From: CAYPYI01 sp964415085
Lineage (GTDB): Bacteria > Bacillota > Clostridia > Tissierellales > Tissierellaceae
Assembly: GCA_964415085.1 (NCBI GenBank)
Contig: CAYPYI010000022.1
Span: 1-19,790 of the forward strand
Reading direction: 5' to 3'
Length of the DNA stretch: 19,790 nucleotides
The notes below the pieces were generated by a model. It was not told the origin of the DNA. It worked only from the letters and a program-made list of their open reading frames with translations, and ran no database searches. This document shows, in pieces, positions 1-7,050 of the stretch (positions within the stretch are counted from its first letter, which is position 1; every line of letters begins with the position of its first letter). The position numbers and the translations under genes are program-made.

Positions 1-34
1 TGTTATGAGTTTTTATTTTTTTTAGGTGTCGCAC

Positions 35-967
35 TTAATTATACAATTTAACATTAATAATATAAAAAATAAATGCCTCCAAATATGAATCATTCTGAAG
101 CATTCTTTTTGATTCGGTTTCTATTATACTTACATAGCTGTTTCTAAATTTTGTAGCAGACATTCCTAATTCTTTGTTTAAATCTCTGTTCATAGCTTTA
201 ATATCTATAAATCCACTTTTTTTAGAAATTTCAGTTACATTTAAATCAGTATTAATTAAATAGTGCACCGCATTATTTACTCTTTTACTTCTAAAATATT
301 CTGTTATATTACTTCCTGTTATCTTTTTAAACATTCTAGATAAATAAGACGGACTTACATTATAATCATTTGCAAGAGATTCTAAAGATATTTCCAAATA
401 GTCTTCAACTGAAACTCTTTCAACTATTTCATCAACTATATCTTCTAATGTTTTCTCTGTTTCATCTTTAACCTCTCTTTTATATATTTTAATTTTATCT
501 TGAATAACTTCTATTAGCTCATCAAGTATCTCATATTGCTGGTTTAAAGAAGTCTTCTCATTCATAGATTCTAAATATAATAAGCCTAGTCTATATATAA
601 TCTCTTTTCTATCTGATTCGCTAATATTTTCATTATCAAATAACATATCATATTTAATACCTGAATTAGCATTTAAATAATCTATATCTATTTGACTTAT
701 TAATAATATATTATCTTCTACTTTTTCAATGCTATGTGCTATATTAGATCCTACAAGAAATATATCACCTTGTGTCATTACCTTCTCTGTATCTTTTATT
801 TTTACATTTACAACACCTTTTACAACATAAATTATTTCAATACATCTATGTGCTGCATAATCTAAGTGGTTTTCTCTGTAAAGAAAAGTCCTATATCTTG
901 TATTCTTATTTGCAAGTACAATTCCATTTTCTGTAGTTACATTATGTTTTTCTATATTTTTATTCAT
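35..967 (-). CDS. AraC-family transcriptional regulator, short paralogue (310 aa)
   Basis: Cytoplasmic DNA-binding regulator. Residues about 20-100 form an N-terminal cupin-like sensor (RYRTFLYR, an EIIYVVKGVVNV strand pair, then QGDIFLVGSN). Residues about 175-280 are a two-helix-turn-helix AraC domain, with a first recognition region SPSYLSRMFKKITG and a second containing VTEISKKSGFIDIKAMNRDLNKELG ahead of the ending TKFR. The start ATG follows TTAGGAG at a normal distance. It is clearly related to the 771-residue regulator at 3063-5378, sharing the RYRxFLxR and VVKGxxNxK blocks and the arrangement up to TKFRN/SKFRN. It stops about 30 residues after the AraC domain, so it lacks that protein's GH39-like part. 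The tail (residues 281-310) matches nothing I recognise. The ligand and target genes are unknown. No terminator is visible in the 34 bases left before the window edge. The family call is secure; the role is not. Confidence 0.9.
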   Translation of the reverse strand: MNKNIEKHNVTTENGIVLANKNTRYRTFLYRENHLDYAAHRCIEIIYVVKGVVNVKIKDTEKVMTQGDIFLVGSNIAHSIEKVEDNILLISQIDIDYLNANSGIKYDMLFDNENISESDRKEIIYRLGLLYLESMNEKTSLNQQYEILDELIEVIQDKIKIYKREVKDETEKTLEDIVDEIVERVSVEDYLEISLESLANDYNVSPSYLSRMFKKITGSNITEYFRSKRVNNAVHYLINTDLNVTEISKKSGFIDIKAMNRDLNKELGMSATKFRNSYVSIIETESKRMLQNDSYLEAFIFYIINVKLYN

Positions 968-1338
968 CTAATCACTCCTAAGTTCTACGAATACTTCTAT
1001 ATTTTATATAAGTCAAAATAGCAATTTGATTATACATTAATTTTTACCATATTAAAACAGTTACTTTCTAGTGACTTTAGATGAGTTGTGACAAAGGGTG
1101 TATATTTAAACATTTAAGTAATTAAAAAAATATATTTTATTTACTAAATCTTTACAATAAATTTACTAAATTTTAATAAAACTACTGAGTTTTTTACTTT
1201 TTTAAAAAGCAAGTAGTTTTATTTGTTTTTTCTATTCGTTTGGTTTACTTTTTTGTTATATCTATAAATTATTTGATACTATTTTATTAATATATAAAAT
1301 TTAAGTTTGATTTTAGGAATAAAAAAAGAACTATAATA
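968..1338. other. Intergenic region of 371 bp upstream of the short AraC gene
   Basis: Apart from the two hairpins listed separately, the region is nearly pure A/T. On the minus strand a TTGACT hexamer (1011-1016) lies about 45 bp upstream of the regulator start, but the hexamer 17 bp further on (TATTCG) is a poor -10. A TATAAT sits further upstream on the same strand (about 1031-1036), also without a good -35. The regulator's promoter is therefore not settled. No open reading frame of note was seen. Confidence 0.5.
1175..1223. terminator. Long-loop hairpin, possibly a bidirectional terminator
   Basis: Perfect 12-bp inverted repeat: AATAAAACTACT at 1175-1186 and AGTAGTTTTATT at 1212-1223. 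The 25-base loop contains a second imperfect CTTTTTT/AAAAAG hairpin. On the plus strand it is followed by a T-rich stretch; on the minus strand the stem itself ends in a TTTT run. No plus-strand gene ends here, and the minus-strand gene to the right already has its own terminator. It could be a backup terminator or a regulatory palindrome for the AraC gene. Confidence 0.4.
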
Positions 1339-1347
1339 TTATAGTTC
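1321..1347 (-). terminator. Rho-independent terminator of the 164-aa hypothetical gene
   Basis: Perfect palindrome with arms GAACTATAAT/ATTATAGTTC (1328-1347), followed on the minus strand by seven T residues (1321-1327). The gene's TAA stop codon lies inside the left arm of the stem, so hairpin and coding end overlap. Confidence 0.85.
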
Positions 1348-1833
1348 TTCATATTCTATGTATCCATCAGTATTTATTCTTGATTTTAATATTTCTACTT
1401 TTAAATATTCATTTTCTAAGCTTTTTTTTACCATTCTTGCTTCTTCTATATCTTTAACATCAAGTATTATCTCATCACCATAATGACTTAAATTTGAAAA
1501 TATATAGTCACTTTCATTTTTAAATTCTACTGTAAAATATTTAATGTGGTTATCTTCTGTTAAGTATCTACTAAGTAATTTATACTCAATATTTTCATTT
1601 ACTTTTCCTGCAAAAACTATCTCCTCAGTTTCAGTATTTATCTGTAAATCTCCAAGCATCTCAATGCTATTTATTTCTTTTAAATCATCTTCCCATAGCC
1701 TTACTTCATAAAATGACGCTCTACTAATACTCCATTTAATTATTTTCTCCCAAAAACTAAAGTCCCTATATCTATATGCTATTGGATTATTTGTTGTGCT
1801 TTTTTCTAAATGCTCAATAAAAATCGTATACAT
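1339..1833 (-). CDS. Hypothetical protein, 164 aa
   Basis: I do not recognise this protein. It appears soluble: no signal peptide and no membrane segment. It is rich in charged and aromatic residues. Residues 20-46 contain clustered aromatics (YRYRDFSFW, IIKW, FYEVRLW), and the rest suggests alternating beta strands and helices, with an acidic C-terminus (EYEEL). The start is well supported: AGGAGG lies a normal distance upstream of the ATG. The gene is a self-contained single-gene unit, with a sigma-A-type promoter at 1885-1913 and its own terminator at 1321-1347. The neighbours are two regulators and a phosphodiesterase unit, which do not suggest a function. Confidence applies to its being a real gene, not to any role. 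Confidence 0.8.
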   Translation of the reverse strand: MYTIFIEHLEKSTTNNPIAYRYRDFSFWEKIIKWSISRASFYEVRLWEDDLKEINSIEMLGDLQINTETEEIVFAGKVNENIEYKLLSRYLTEDNHIKYFTVEFKNESDYIFSNLSHYGDEIILDVKDIEEARMVKKSLENEYLKVEILKSRINTDGYIEYEEL

Positions 1834-1884
1834 ATTTTCCTCCTAATTTTAATCATAACCACATATGTTTTTATATTCACATAA

Positions 1885-1913
1885 AGTATATAAAATAGTT
1901 AATATTTAGTCAA
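1885..1913 (-). promoter_or_regulatory. Sigma-A-type promoter of the 164-aa gene
   Basis: On the minus strand, TTGACT (-35, 1908-1913) is separated by exactly 17 bp from TATACT (-10, 1885-1890). The start codon is about 50 bp further on, leaving a short leader with an AGGAGG site. Both hexamers are close to consensus. Confidence 0.75.
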
Positions 1914-1973
1914 ATAACTTTCACATATTTTTATTAATGTTACTTATTGTCCTAAACACCTCTATATAAAAGT

Positions 1974-2003
1974 AAAAAAAGTGATATATACGCTATATAT
2001 CAC
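1974..2003 (-). terminator. Rho-independent terminator after the lipoprotein gene
   Basis: Perfect 10-bp stem GTGATATATA/TATATATCAC with a CGC loop (1981-2003), followed on the minus strand by seven T residues (1974-1980). It lies 13 bp beyond the stop codon of the PepSY-like lipoprotein gene and ends the yfcE-lipoprotein unit. Confidence 0.85.
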
Positions 2004-2016
2004 CTTAATATTTATT

Positions 2017-2427
2017 TTAATATCCACTTTTATTGATAAGTTTTTCAAAAATAATATCACCATTTTTAATATTAATTTTTACTTTTTGTATTTTATTGCC
2101 ATCAATATTCTTACCCTGAATATAGTAAACTTGTCCCTGTCTTTTCAATACATCAATATTAAATCCTTCGTATCTACTATAAAATATCTTCTCTGCATCT
2201 TCTTGAGTTATTTCTTTAGTAGAGTTTTCTATTATTTCTATTTCCTCATTATTTTCTTCACCTAAAGTTAAACTTTCTTCTAGTTCTTCACTTTCTAGTT
2301 CTTTAGTAATATTTTCTTTATCTTTTATTATATTTTTATTATCTGTATTAGCACTACTATTATCACTAACACTGCAACTGCTTAGTAGTAATACTAATAT
2401 AATAGTTAAACTTACTCTCTTTAACAA
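2017..2427 (-). CDS. Small lipoprotein with PepSY-like C-terminal domain (136 aa, TTG start)
   Basis: Predicted exported lipoprotein. From a TTG start at 2427-2425 the protein begins with a basic residue pair, a hydrophobic stretch (LTIILVLLL) and the lipobox LSSC, with the lipidated Cys at residue 18. A longer in-frame start at 2484 exists, but it would lie inside yfcE and would bury the signal peptide behind charged residues. TTG is preferred because GGAGG stands 9 bases upstream. Residues about 20-75 are a low-complexity Asn/Glu-rich linker. The last 60 or so (ITQEDAEKIF, then QGQVYYIQGK and a KVNIKNGDIIFEK-like strand pair) resemble a PepSY domain; this is a pattern match, not a search result. 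The gene follows yfcE closely, with its binding site held in a hairpin (2437-2452). Function unknown. Confidence 0.8.
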   Translation of the reverse strand: MLKRVSLTIILVLLLSSCSVSDNSSANTDNKNIIKDKENITKELESEELEESLTLGEENNEEIEIIENSTKEITQEDAEKIFYSRYEGFNIDVLKRQGQVYYIQGKNIDGNKIQKVKINIKNGDIIFEKLINKSGY

Positions 2428-2436
2428 TGCAACTCT

Positions 2437-2452
2437 CCTCCAAATCTGGAGA
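2437..2452 (-). promoter_or_regulatory. Hairpin sequestering the lipoprotein gene's ribosome binding site
   Basis: On the minus strand CTCCA-GATT-TGGAG forms a perfect 5-bp stem, extendable by a U-G pair. The 3' arm is the GGAG of the binding site for the downstream TTG start. The yfcE stop codon (2453-2455) abuts the hairpin, so a ribosome finishing yfcE would open it. This arrangement suggests translational coupling; the inference is structural only. Confidence 0.5.
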
Positions 2453-2995
2453 TTATAAATATAATTTTTTAAATACTTCCCCATCCAAAGTTTTTATTTC
2501 TATCTCACCTTCGTCCATAACCCCATAAGTTCTAGGATTATTTTCTTTTGGTAAAGTTATACTTCCCGGGTTAAAATAAATAATTCCTTCAATTTCTATA
2601 AGCTCTGGTATATGTGTATGTCCATATGCAAAAATTGAATCCTTATCCAGCTCTACCATTTCATCTTTATTATATATATGCCCATGAGTTAAAAATACTC
2701 TTTTATTATTACAAAGTAAATTTGAATAGGCAGAACTCAAAGGGAAATTTAAAACCATTTGGTCTACTTCACTATCACAATTTCCTCTAACAGCTATTAT
2801 ATTTTTAGATAAATTATTTAATAACTCGATAACTCCCTTTGGATTATATCCTTTTGGTAATGGATTTCTCGCTCCGTGATATAAGATATCTCCTAAAATT
2901 ATAATATAATCTGCTTCTTCCTTCTTATAACATTCCAACGCTTCTTTTAAATAATCAACTGATCCATGTATATCTGATATAAAAAATAATTTCAT
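2453..2995 (-). CDS. yfcE: YfcE-type metallophosphodiesterase (180 aa)
   Basis: Cytoplasmic metal-dependent phosphodiesterase of the MJ0936/YfcE family, active on simple phosphodiesters in characterised members; the natural substrate is unknown. The calcineurin-like metal motifs are all present: D8-x-H10, GD36, the GNCD motif with N72, THGH with H104/H106, and GHTH with H126/H128. The segments LGDILYHGARNPLPKGY and RGNCDSEVDQM match the E. coli YfcE pattern very closely, and the length is near the usual 184. The ATG follows AAGGGGG. It is the first gene of a two-gene unit with the PepSY-like lipoprotein, transcribed from the promoter at 3029-3057. Recognition is from memory of the family sequence. 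Confidence 0.95.
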   Translation of the reverse strand: MKLFFISDIHGSVDYLKEALECYKKEEADYIIILGDILYHGARNPLPKGYNPKGVIELLNNLSKNIIAVRGNCDSEVDQMVLNFPLSSAYSNLLCNNKRVFLTHGHIYNKDEMVELDKDSIFAYGHTHIPELIEIEGIIYFNPGSITLPKENNPRTYGVMDEGEIEIKTLDGEVFKKLYL

Positions 2996-3028
2996 ATAAT
3001 CCCCCTTTAAATAATAAGTACTTACTAA

Positions 3029-3057
3029 ATTGTACCAATATTATTTACAAGTCACAA
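3029..3057 (-). promoter_or_regulatory. Sigma-A-type promoter of yfcE
   Basis: On the minus strand TTGTGA (3052-3057), 17 bp, TACAAT (3029-3034). A 10-bp palindrome TAAGTACTTA (3015-3024) lies at about the transcription start and could be an operator. No terminator separates this promoter from the large regulator gene upstream, so read-through from 3063-5378 is possible. Confidence 0.65.
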
Positions 3058-3062
3058 TATAT

Positions 3063-5378
3063 TTATATTTTTTGAAATTTTATTAATTTTATATCTAAAA
3101 TTCTTCTTGATATTTCATAAGTATATTTATTTTTTATTTCTTCAAATTTTATATCCAAAGTTGGCATAGTTTTTCCACCTAGATATAATTTTTCTTCATC
3201 AGAAATACTTATAATATATTCTGAATTTAAATTCAAGGATCTATCATAACAATCTATATTATATTCAATTATCTTATAAATACCATTTAAATTTGAAATA
3301 TCAATTTTATAGTTAACTTCTTTATCATAGTCAATTGACAGGTTTTCATTAGTATATTTATAATAGTCTTTATAGTTATCATAAAGTAATATTATTAAAT
3401 CTTTATCATCCCTAGTAACAAACATTCCATTTTCTATTTCTAGTAATTCTGTACCTAATGCATTTACAAAGCTCATTATATAATAATCATTATTTCTAAT
3501 TCCTAATTCATTATGAGAATATTTTTCATATTTTACTAATGAATCTTCTCTACTTAGTTCATACTGAGTAAAAGCAACTCTATAGCCATTTCTTACAAAT
3601 TTCAAATATAAATATAAAGTAAATAGCCTTGCATAATTAATTCTATACTCCTCTTTTAAATGAACATTTGTTATATCATAATTAAATCCAACTACTAGTT
3701 CTTGCTTTATTCCTAAAGACAATATATTATTTATTTCATTTGTTATATTTATAAAATAATCAGAAGCTTTAGCATAATCTACACTAATATGATCATAGTT
3801 ATATTCTACAATATATTCATCTGCTTTTTTAATATTATCTGCTATTACTTTGATGTATTGTGTATCTTCAAAATTATTTATATCATTTAAATATAAGCAC
3901 CACTTATAATTATCTTTCCCAAATTTATCTTCAAATATCTTATTAAATAGTTCAATTTGCTCTCTAACTAAATCTATATTACCATTTTGAACTAACTCTT
4001 TAATATTATAAATGTTAACTCCAAAAATATATTTTTTTAAATTTTTATATCCAATAATACTTGAAATTAGATTTAAATTAAATTCTAGATTAGATATAAA
4101 TTTTTTATCAAATTCACTATTTAACTTTTTAGAACTATTTGGTACTTCACAGTTTAATACAAGCATTACGTTATATTTATTTTCCTTTAATATATTAATT
4201 AGGTAATTATACTCAAATTTATTAAGCTCAATCAGTTCTCTATTCTTATCTACTAAATAAACATTTTCTCTATCTAAATAAATATGGATTATTATATTAT
4301 CCGTATAGAAATTTTTTAAAGCTACATCAATATTAGCAAAGCCCGAATCAATATTTATAACATTATTTAAATCAATTATACTATTTTTATTTTTTCTATC
4401 TAATAGTGATGTTGACTTAAAATCAATATTAAACTGTTCATTAATATCTTCTCTAAAATATTTTATCTTATCACTTGTAGCTTTTTCTAAGAATTTTTGT
4501 GTTTCTTCTTCCCTATAAATATTACTTTCTAATATTTTCTTATTTATATTTTTAAATTTATTTCTAAATTTAGATGGTGTAGTATTAAAATATTTTCTAA
4601 AACCTAAATTAAAAGATTTAACATTAGAAAAACCTGACTCAATTGAAATATCAAGTATCTTTTTATCTGTATTTACTAAAAGGTCCGCTGCATGGTTAAT
4701 TTTAAATCTTAGTAAATAATCTGTAAAACTTAAGCCTATAACCCGTTTAAAATATCTAGATAGGTAGTAATAATTTATGTTAAAATCATCAGTTATATCT
4801 GAGAGTTTTATATCATTGTTTGATATTTCCAAATAAGAATTCGCTATATATCTAGCTATATCATAAACAATATTTTCAACACTTCTGTTATTATTATCTT
4901 TATTTTCCACAGCATTTTTCTTTTTTAATAAGTTCAAAATCTCATTTACTTTTATATCTGTATCAGCACTATCCCATTGATAGTTAAATCCCATAAGATA
5001 TAACTCACCTAGTAATCTTATAATTTTATTTTTATCATCACTAGTAATATCGCTTGTGAAATTGACATTTTCATCTAAATCTAAATATTCTGTTAAATAG
5101 CTTTTCTTAACTTGTAAAACCATTAATGTATTTTCTTCTTCAGTTTCTATAAACTCATAACATTTATTAGAATTTATAATATAAAGATCATCTTTTTTTA
5201 GGCTTATAACTTTTTTATTAAACTTTAAATTAATTGATCCTTTTACAACACATACTATTTGTATATTTTTATCTACAACTATCTCTTTATTTTTAAATCT
5301 AGATAAAAATATTCTATATCTAACAAACGGTCTATCTATTACAATCGTATGATTATAATATGCTTTTTCATCTAACAT
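3063..5378 (-). CDS. AraC-family regulator fused to a degenerate GH39-like domain (771 aa)
   Basis: Three parts are visible. Residues 15-95 are a cupin-like sensor (VRYRIFLSR, VVKGSINLKF, KKDDLYIINS). Residues about 170-275 are the AraC DNA-binding domain (YYYLSRYFKRVIGLSFTDYL, then ILDISIESGFSNVKSFNLGFRKYFNTTPSKFR). Residues about 320-771 follow the plan of the GH39-like barrel found fused to some Firmicute AraC proteins, ending in a beta-sandwich around LGTELLEIENGMFVTRDD. The acid/base motif (usually NEP) reads NDI at 498-500, and the nucleophile motif (usually TEWN) reads VGFN at 563-566. Both glutamates therefore appear replaced, which points to a non-catalytic, perhaps sugar-sensing, domain. 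The N-terminal half is paralogous to the regulator at 35-967. The binding site is a modest GGTGAT ahead of the ATG. The AraC call is firm; the GH39 relation is by pattern recognition. Confidence 0.9.
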   Translation of the reverse strand: MLDEKAYYNHTIVIDRPFVRYRIFLSRFKNKEIVVDKNIQIVCVVKGSINLKFNKKVISLKKDDLYIINSNKCYEFIETEEENTLMVLQVKKSYLTEYLDLDENVNFTSDITSDDKNKIIRLLGELYLMGFNYQWDSADTDIKVNEILNLLKKKNAVENKDNNNRSVENIVYDIARYIANSYLEISNNDIKLSDITDDFNINYYYLSRYFKRVIGLSFTDYLLRFKINHAADLLVNTDKKILDISIESGFSNVKSFNLGFRKYFNTTPSKFRNKFKNINKKILESNIYREEETQKFLEKATSDKIKYFREDINEQFNIDFKSTSLLDRKNKNSIIDLNNVINIDSGFANIDVALKNFYTDNIIIHIYLDRENVYLVDKNRELIELNKFEYNYLINILKENKYNVMLVLNCEVPNSSKKLNSEFDKKFISNLEFNLNLISSIIGYKNLKKYIFGVNIYNIKELVQNGNIDLVREQIELFNKIFEDKFGKDNYKWCLYLNDINNFEDTQYIKVIADNIKKADEYIVEYNYDHISVDYAKASDYFINITNEINNILSLGIKQELVVGFNYDITNVHLKEEYRINYARLFTLYLYLKFVRNGYRVAFTQYELSREDSLVKYEKYSHNELGIRNNDYYIMSFVNALGTELLEIENGMFVTRDDKDLIILLYDNYKDYYKYTNENLSIDYDKEVNYKIDISNLNGIYKIIEYNIDCYDRSLNLNSEYIISISDEEKLYLGGKTMPTLDIKFEEIKNKYTYEISRRILDIKLIKFQKI

Positions 5379-5419
5379 TCTATCACCACTTTTCTCTTTC
5401 CATAAGTCATTGTTTGCAT

Positions 5420-5447
5420 AATATTTAAAATCTTAATTTTAAATATT
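5420..5447 (-). repeat. Perfect 12-bp inverted repeat in the leader of the large AraC gene
   Basis: AATATTTAAAAT (5420-5431), CTTA loop, ATTTTAAATATT (5436-5447). It lies 42-69 bp upstream of the start of the 771-residue regulator. It is all A/T in its arms and is not followed by a T run in the direction of transcription, so it is unlikely to be a terminator. An operator or leader hairpin is possible. Confidence 0.6.
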
Positions 5448-5618
5448 CTTTCTCTTTTTGTTATTTTATTTATATTTCTTACTATATAATAGTATTCAAT
5501 TAACTTATATGATTGTTTTGACTTATATTATGGTTTAATTTGTAGTATATATGTTATATCATTTTTAACTGTATATGTTTTTTCTAATTTTGTGTATGCA
5601 TATATCTAATTTATACTT

Positions 5619-6500
5619 TTATATATTTTTTTCTTTATTGTTAATCCTTAAAATAATAAAAATCGTACTTATTAGTACAATAGTTGTAGCTATACTACCT
5701 TCTATACCAAATATACCTCCACTTAATAATTCTTTTCCAGGATTTTGACTAGTAAGTATTATTGTCTCTTTAAGATCAATTCCACTAACCTTTCCTCCAA
5801 ATATGTTTCCTTGTGCAAAATTCCACATTGAGTGTATTGCTCCAACTATGTATATGTTGTTATATTTTAGCATAAATAAAGAAAACATTATTCCTACTAA
5901 AAATATGTTAATTAAAGAAATTAGATTAATCCCATCATTAAATATATGTAATAATGAAAAGAACAAAGAATTCAATATAACTGCACTAGTTACTGAGTTT
6001 TCCCTTGAAATACTAATCATAAGATAACCTCTACAAAAAATTTCTTCACTCATTCCTTGTAACACAAATCCTAGAAATATTACTATGAGTAATTTGAAAT
6101 TTATTTGATTATTTATACCAATTACTTTAGTTCCTCCTAAAATTACAGATATAAAAAAAGCTATAGTAAATAATATTAGTCCATAAGCTAGTCCCTTAGT
6201 ATAATTTTTAGCTATATCTTTTTTTATAAATCCCATACTTTCTAAATTTCTTTTCTCTATTAAAAGACAAAACATTATAACAGCTAAACTCATACCAGTA
6301 GTTGCATATAAACTAGATATTAGTATTAATTTATCGCCTTGTATAGTGGGACTTATTGTATTTATAATTTTATATATTGGAATGAATACTAGAGAAGATA
6401 TTATTGATGCAAAAGCAAAAACTATTATCGCAATTAATATTTCACTTAAAATATTCTTGCCTTTACTTTGTTTTTTGGCTATAGATATTAAGTTTTTCAT
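5619..6500 (-). CDS. CPBP-family intramembrane metalloprotease (293 aa)
   Basis: Integral membrane protein of the CPBP/CAAX-protease-like (Abi) family, related to eukaryotic Rce1; bacterial members act in diverse roles including peptide self-immunity. About eight membrane segments are visible (roughly 20-45, 58-80, 103-121, 137-150, 168-187, 192-211, 215-230, 268-286). All three family motifs are intact: EExxxR as E152-E153-I-F-C-R157, FxxxH as F181-H185, and HxxxN as H223-N227, so catalysis is plausible. The binding site (AGG within CTAGGTTA) is weak and lies in an inverted repeat with 6591-6598. No bacteriocin gene is adjacent, so an immunity role cannot be argued from context. No clear terminator follows in the 240-bp gap. 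Substrate unknown. Confidence 0.9.
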   Translation of the reverse strand: MKNLISIAKKQSKGKNILSEILIAIIVFAFASIISSLVFIPIYKIINTISPTIQGDKLILISSLYATTGMSLAVIMFCLLIEKRNLESMGFIKKDIAKNYTKGLAYGLILFTIAFFISVILGGTKVIGINNQINFKLLIVIFLGFVLQGMSEEIFCRGYLMISISRENSVTSAVILNSLFFSLLHIFNDGINLISLINIFLVGIMFSLFMLKYNNIYIVGAIHSMWNFAQGNIFGGKVSGIDLKETIILTSQNPGKELLSGGIFGIEGSIATTIVLISTIFIILRINNKEKNI

Positions 6501-6505
6501 ATTTT

Positions 6506-6598
6506 TAACCTAGCTTTTAAATGACAATAATTGTATAGTTATTGTTTTAAAATTAACTTTAATTATTATAAATTTCTCTTATTTTATATACTAGGTTA
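6506..6598 (-). promoter_or_regulatory. Inverted repeats upstream of the CPBP gene, one covering its ribosome binding site
   Basis: TAACCTAG (6506-6513) and CTAGGTTA (6591-6598) form a perfect 8-bp inverted repeat. On the minus-strand transcript the 3' arm carries the only AGG near the CPBP start, so pairing would hide it. Between them lies a 22-bp near-palindrome, ACAATAA/TTATTGT (6524-6545). The long spacing makes RNA pairing uncertain. I see no convincing -35/-10 pair here. Confidence 0.3.
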
Positions 6599-6668
6599 CT
6601 TCACCACCTTTAGTAATTTATACTTATTCATTATATAACCATACCCAATAAAGTTATTTATAACTTAT

Positions 6669-6705
6669 AAAAAATACTCTCAATAAATTATTGAAAGTAT
6701 TTTTA
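6669..6705 (-). terminator. Rho-independent terminator after the small membrane protein gene
   Basis: Stem AATACT-TCAAT (6673-6684) with ATTGA-AGTATT (6690-6701), interrupted by one position that is a U-G wobble on the minus strand, loop AAATT. On the minus strand it runs into a T-rich tail. It begins 9 bp past the stop codon of the gene at 6710. A separate perfect palindrome AAGTTAT-TT-ATAACTT follows at 6651-6666. Confidence 0.75.
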
Positions 6706-6709
6706 TTAT

Positions 6710-7030
6710 TTATATTAATAATTGAATCATTCCTCCTATAACTGCTATAGATAAAAAATATCTAGCAGCTTTATAAGATTTTATATCTTTAAGTTTAGCA
6801 ACTAATCCTGCAACTGCAAATCCTGCCCATATTAATGATAACATTCTTAAACCTGTAAAATTAGTAGGCTGAGATGTAAAATTTAAATAAGAAAGAATAA
6901 ATGCAAATACTGCATTAAATATATATATTGTATTACTTCTATAATCTTTTATCTTGTATAAAGCCACTTGTAAAATAATACTTATTAATATTAAAGCAAA
7001 TAATAAAATGCCAAGATATCCTAATGCCAT
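6710..7030 (-). CDS. Small four-helix membrane protein, unknown function (106 aa)
   Basis: I do not recognise a family. Four hydrophobic segments are visible at about residues 3-25 (LGILLFALILISIILQVALY), 33-52, 63-80 and 88-106, joined by short basic loops; there is no signal peptide or catalytic motif. Two ATG codons lie close together at the 5' end. The second (7030-7028) is chosen because GGAG stands 7 bases upstream of it, whereas it is 1 base from the first (7036). The gene is 57 bp downstream of the GIY-YIG gene on the same strand and has its own terminator. The gap holds a TATAAA flanked by an inverted repeat, so it may also have its own promoter. Confidence 0.75.
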   Translation of the reverse strand: MALGYLGILLFALILISIILQVALYKIKDYRSNTIYIFNAVFAFILSYLNFTSQPTNFTGLRMLSLIWAGFAVAGLVAKLKDIKSYKAARYFLSIAVIGGMIQLLI

Positions 7031-7050
7031 AATCATTCTCCTTTACTTTC

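Noticed and set aside
1981..2265. Plus-strand reading frame of 94 aa, very hydrophobic, starting in the terminator hairpin
   Set aside because: It is antisense to the Asn/Lys/Glu-rich lipoprotein gene, whose complement naturally reads as Ile/Leu/Phe. It has no ribosome binding site, and it starts inside a terminator stem.
5619..6500. CPBP protease as bacteriocin immunity protein
   Set aside because: No small precursor peptide with a leader, modification enzyme or dedicated exporter is adjacent, so context gives no support.
6594..6611. Minus-strand AAAGGTGGTGAAGTAACC, faintly like a T-box antiterminator sequence
   Set aside because: It lacks the conserved GGTACCGCG core, there is no specifier-stem or terminator arrangement, and the downstream gene is a membrane protease rather than an amino-acid gene.
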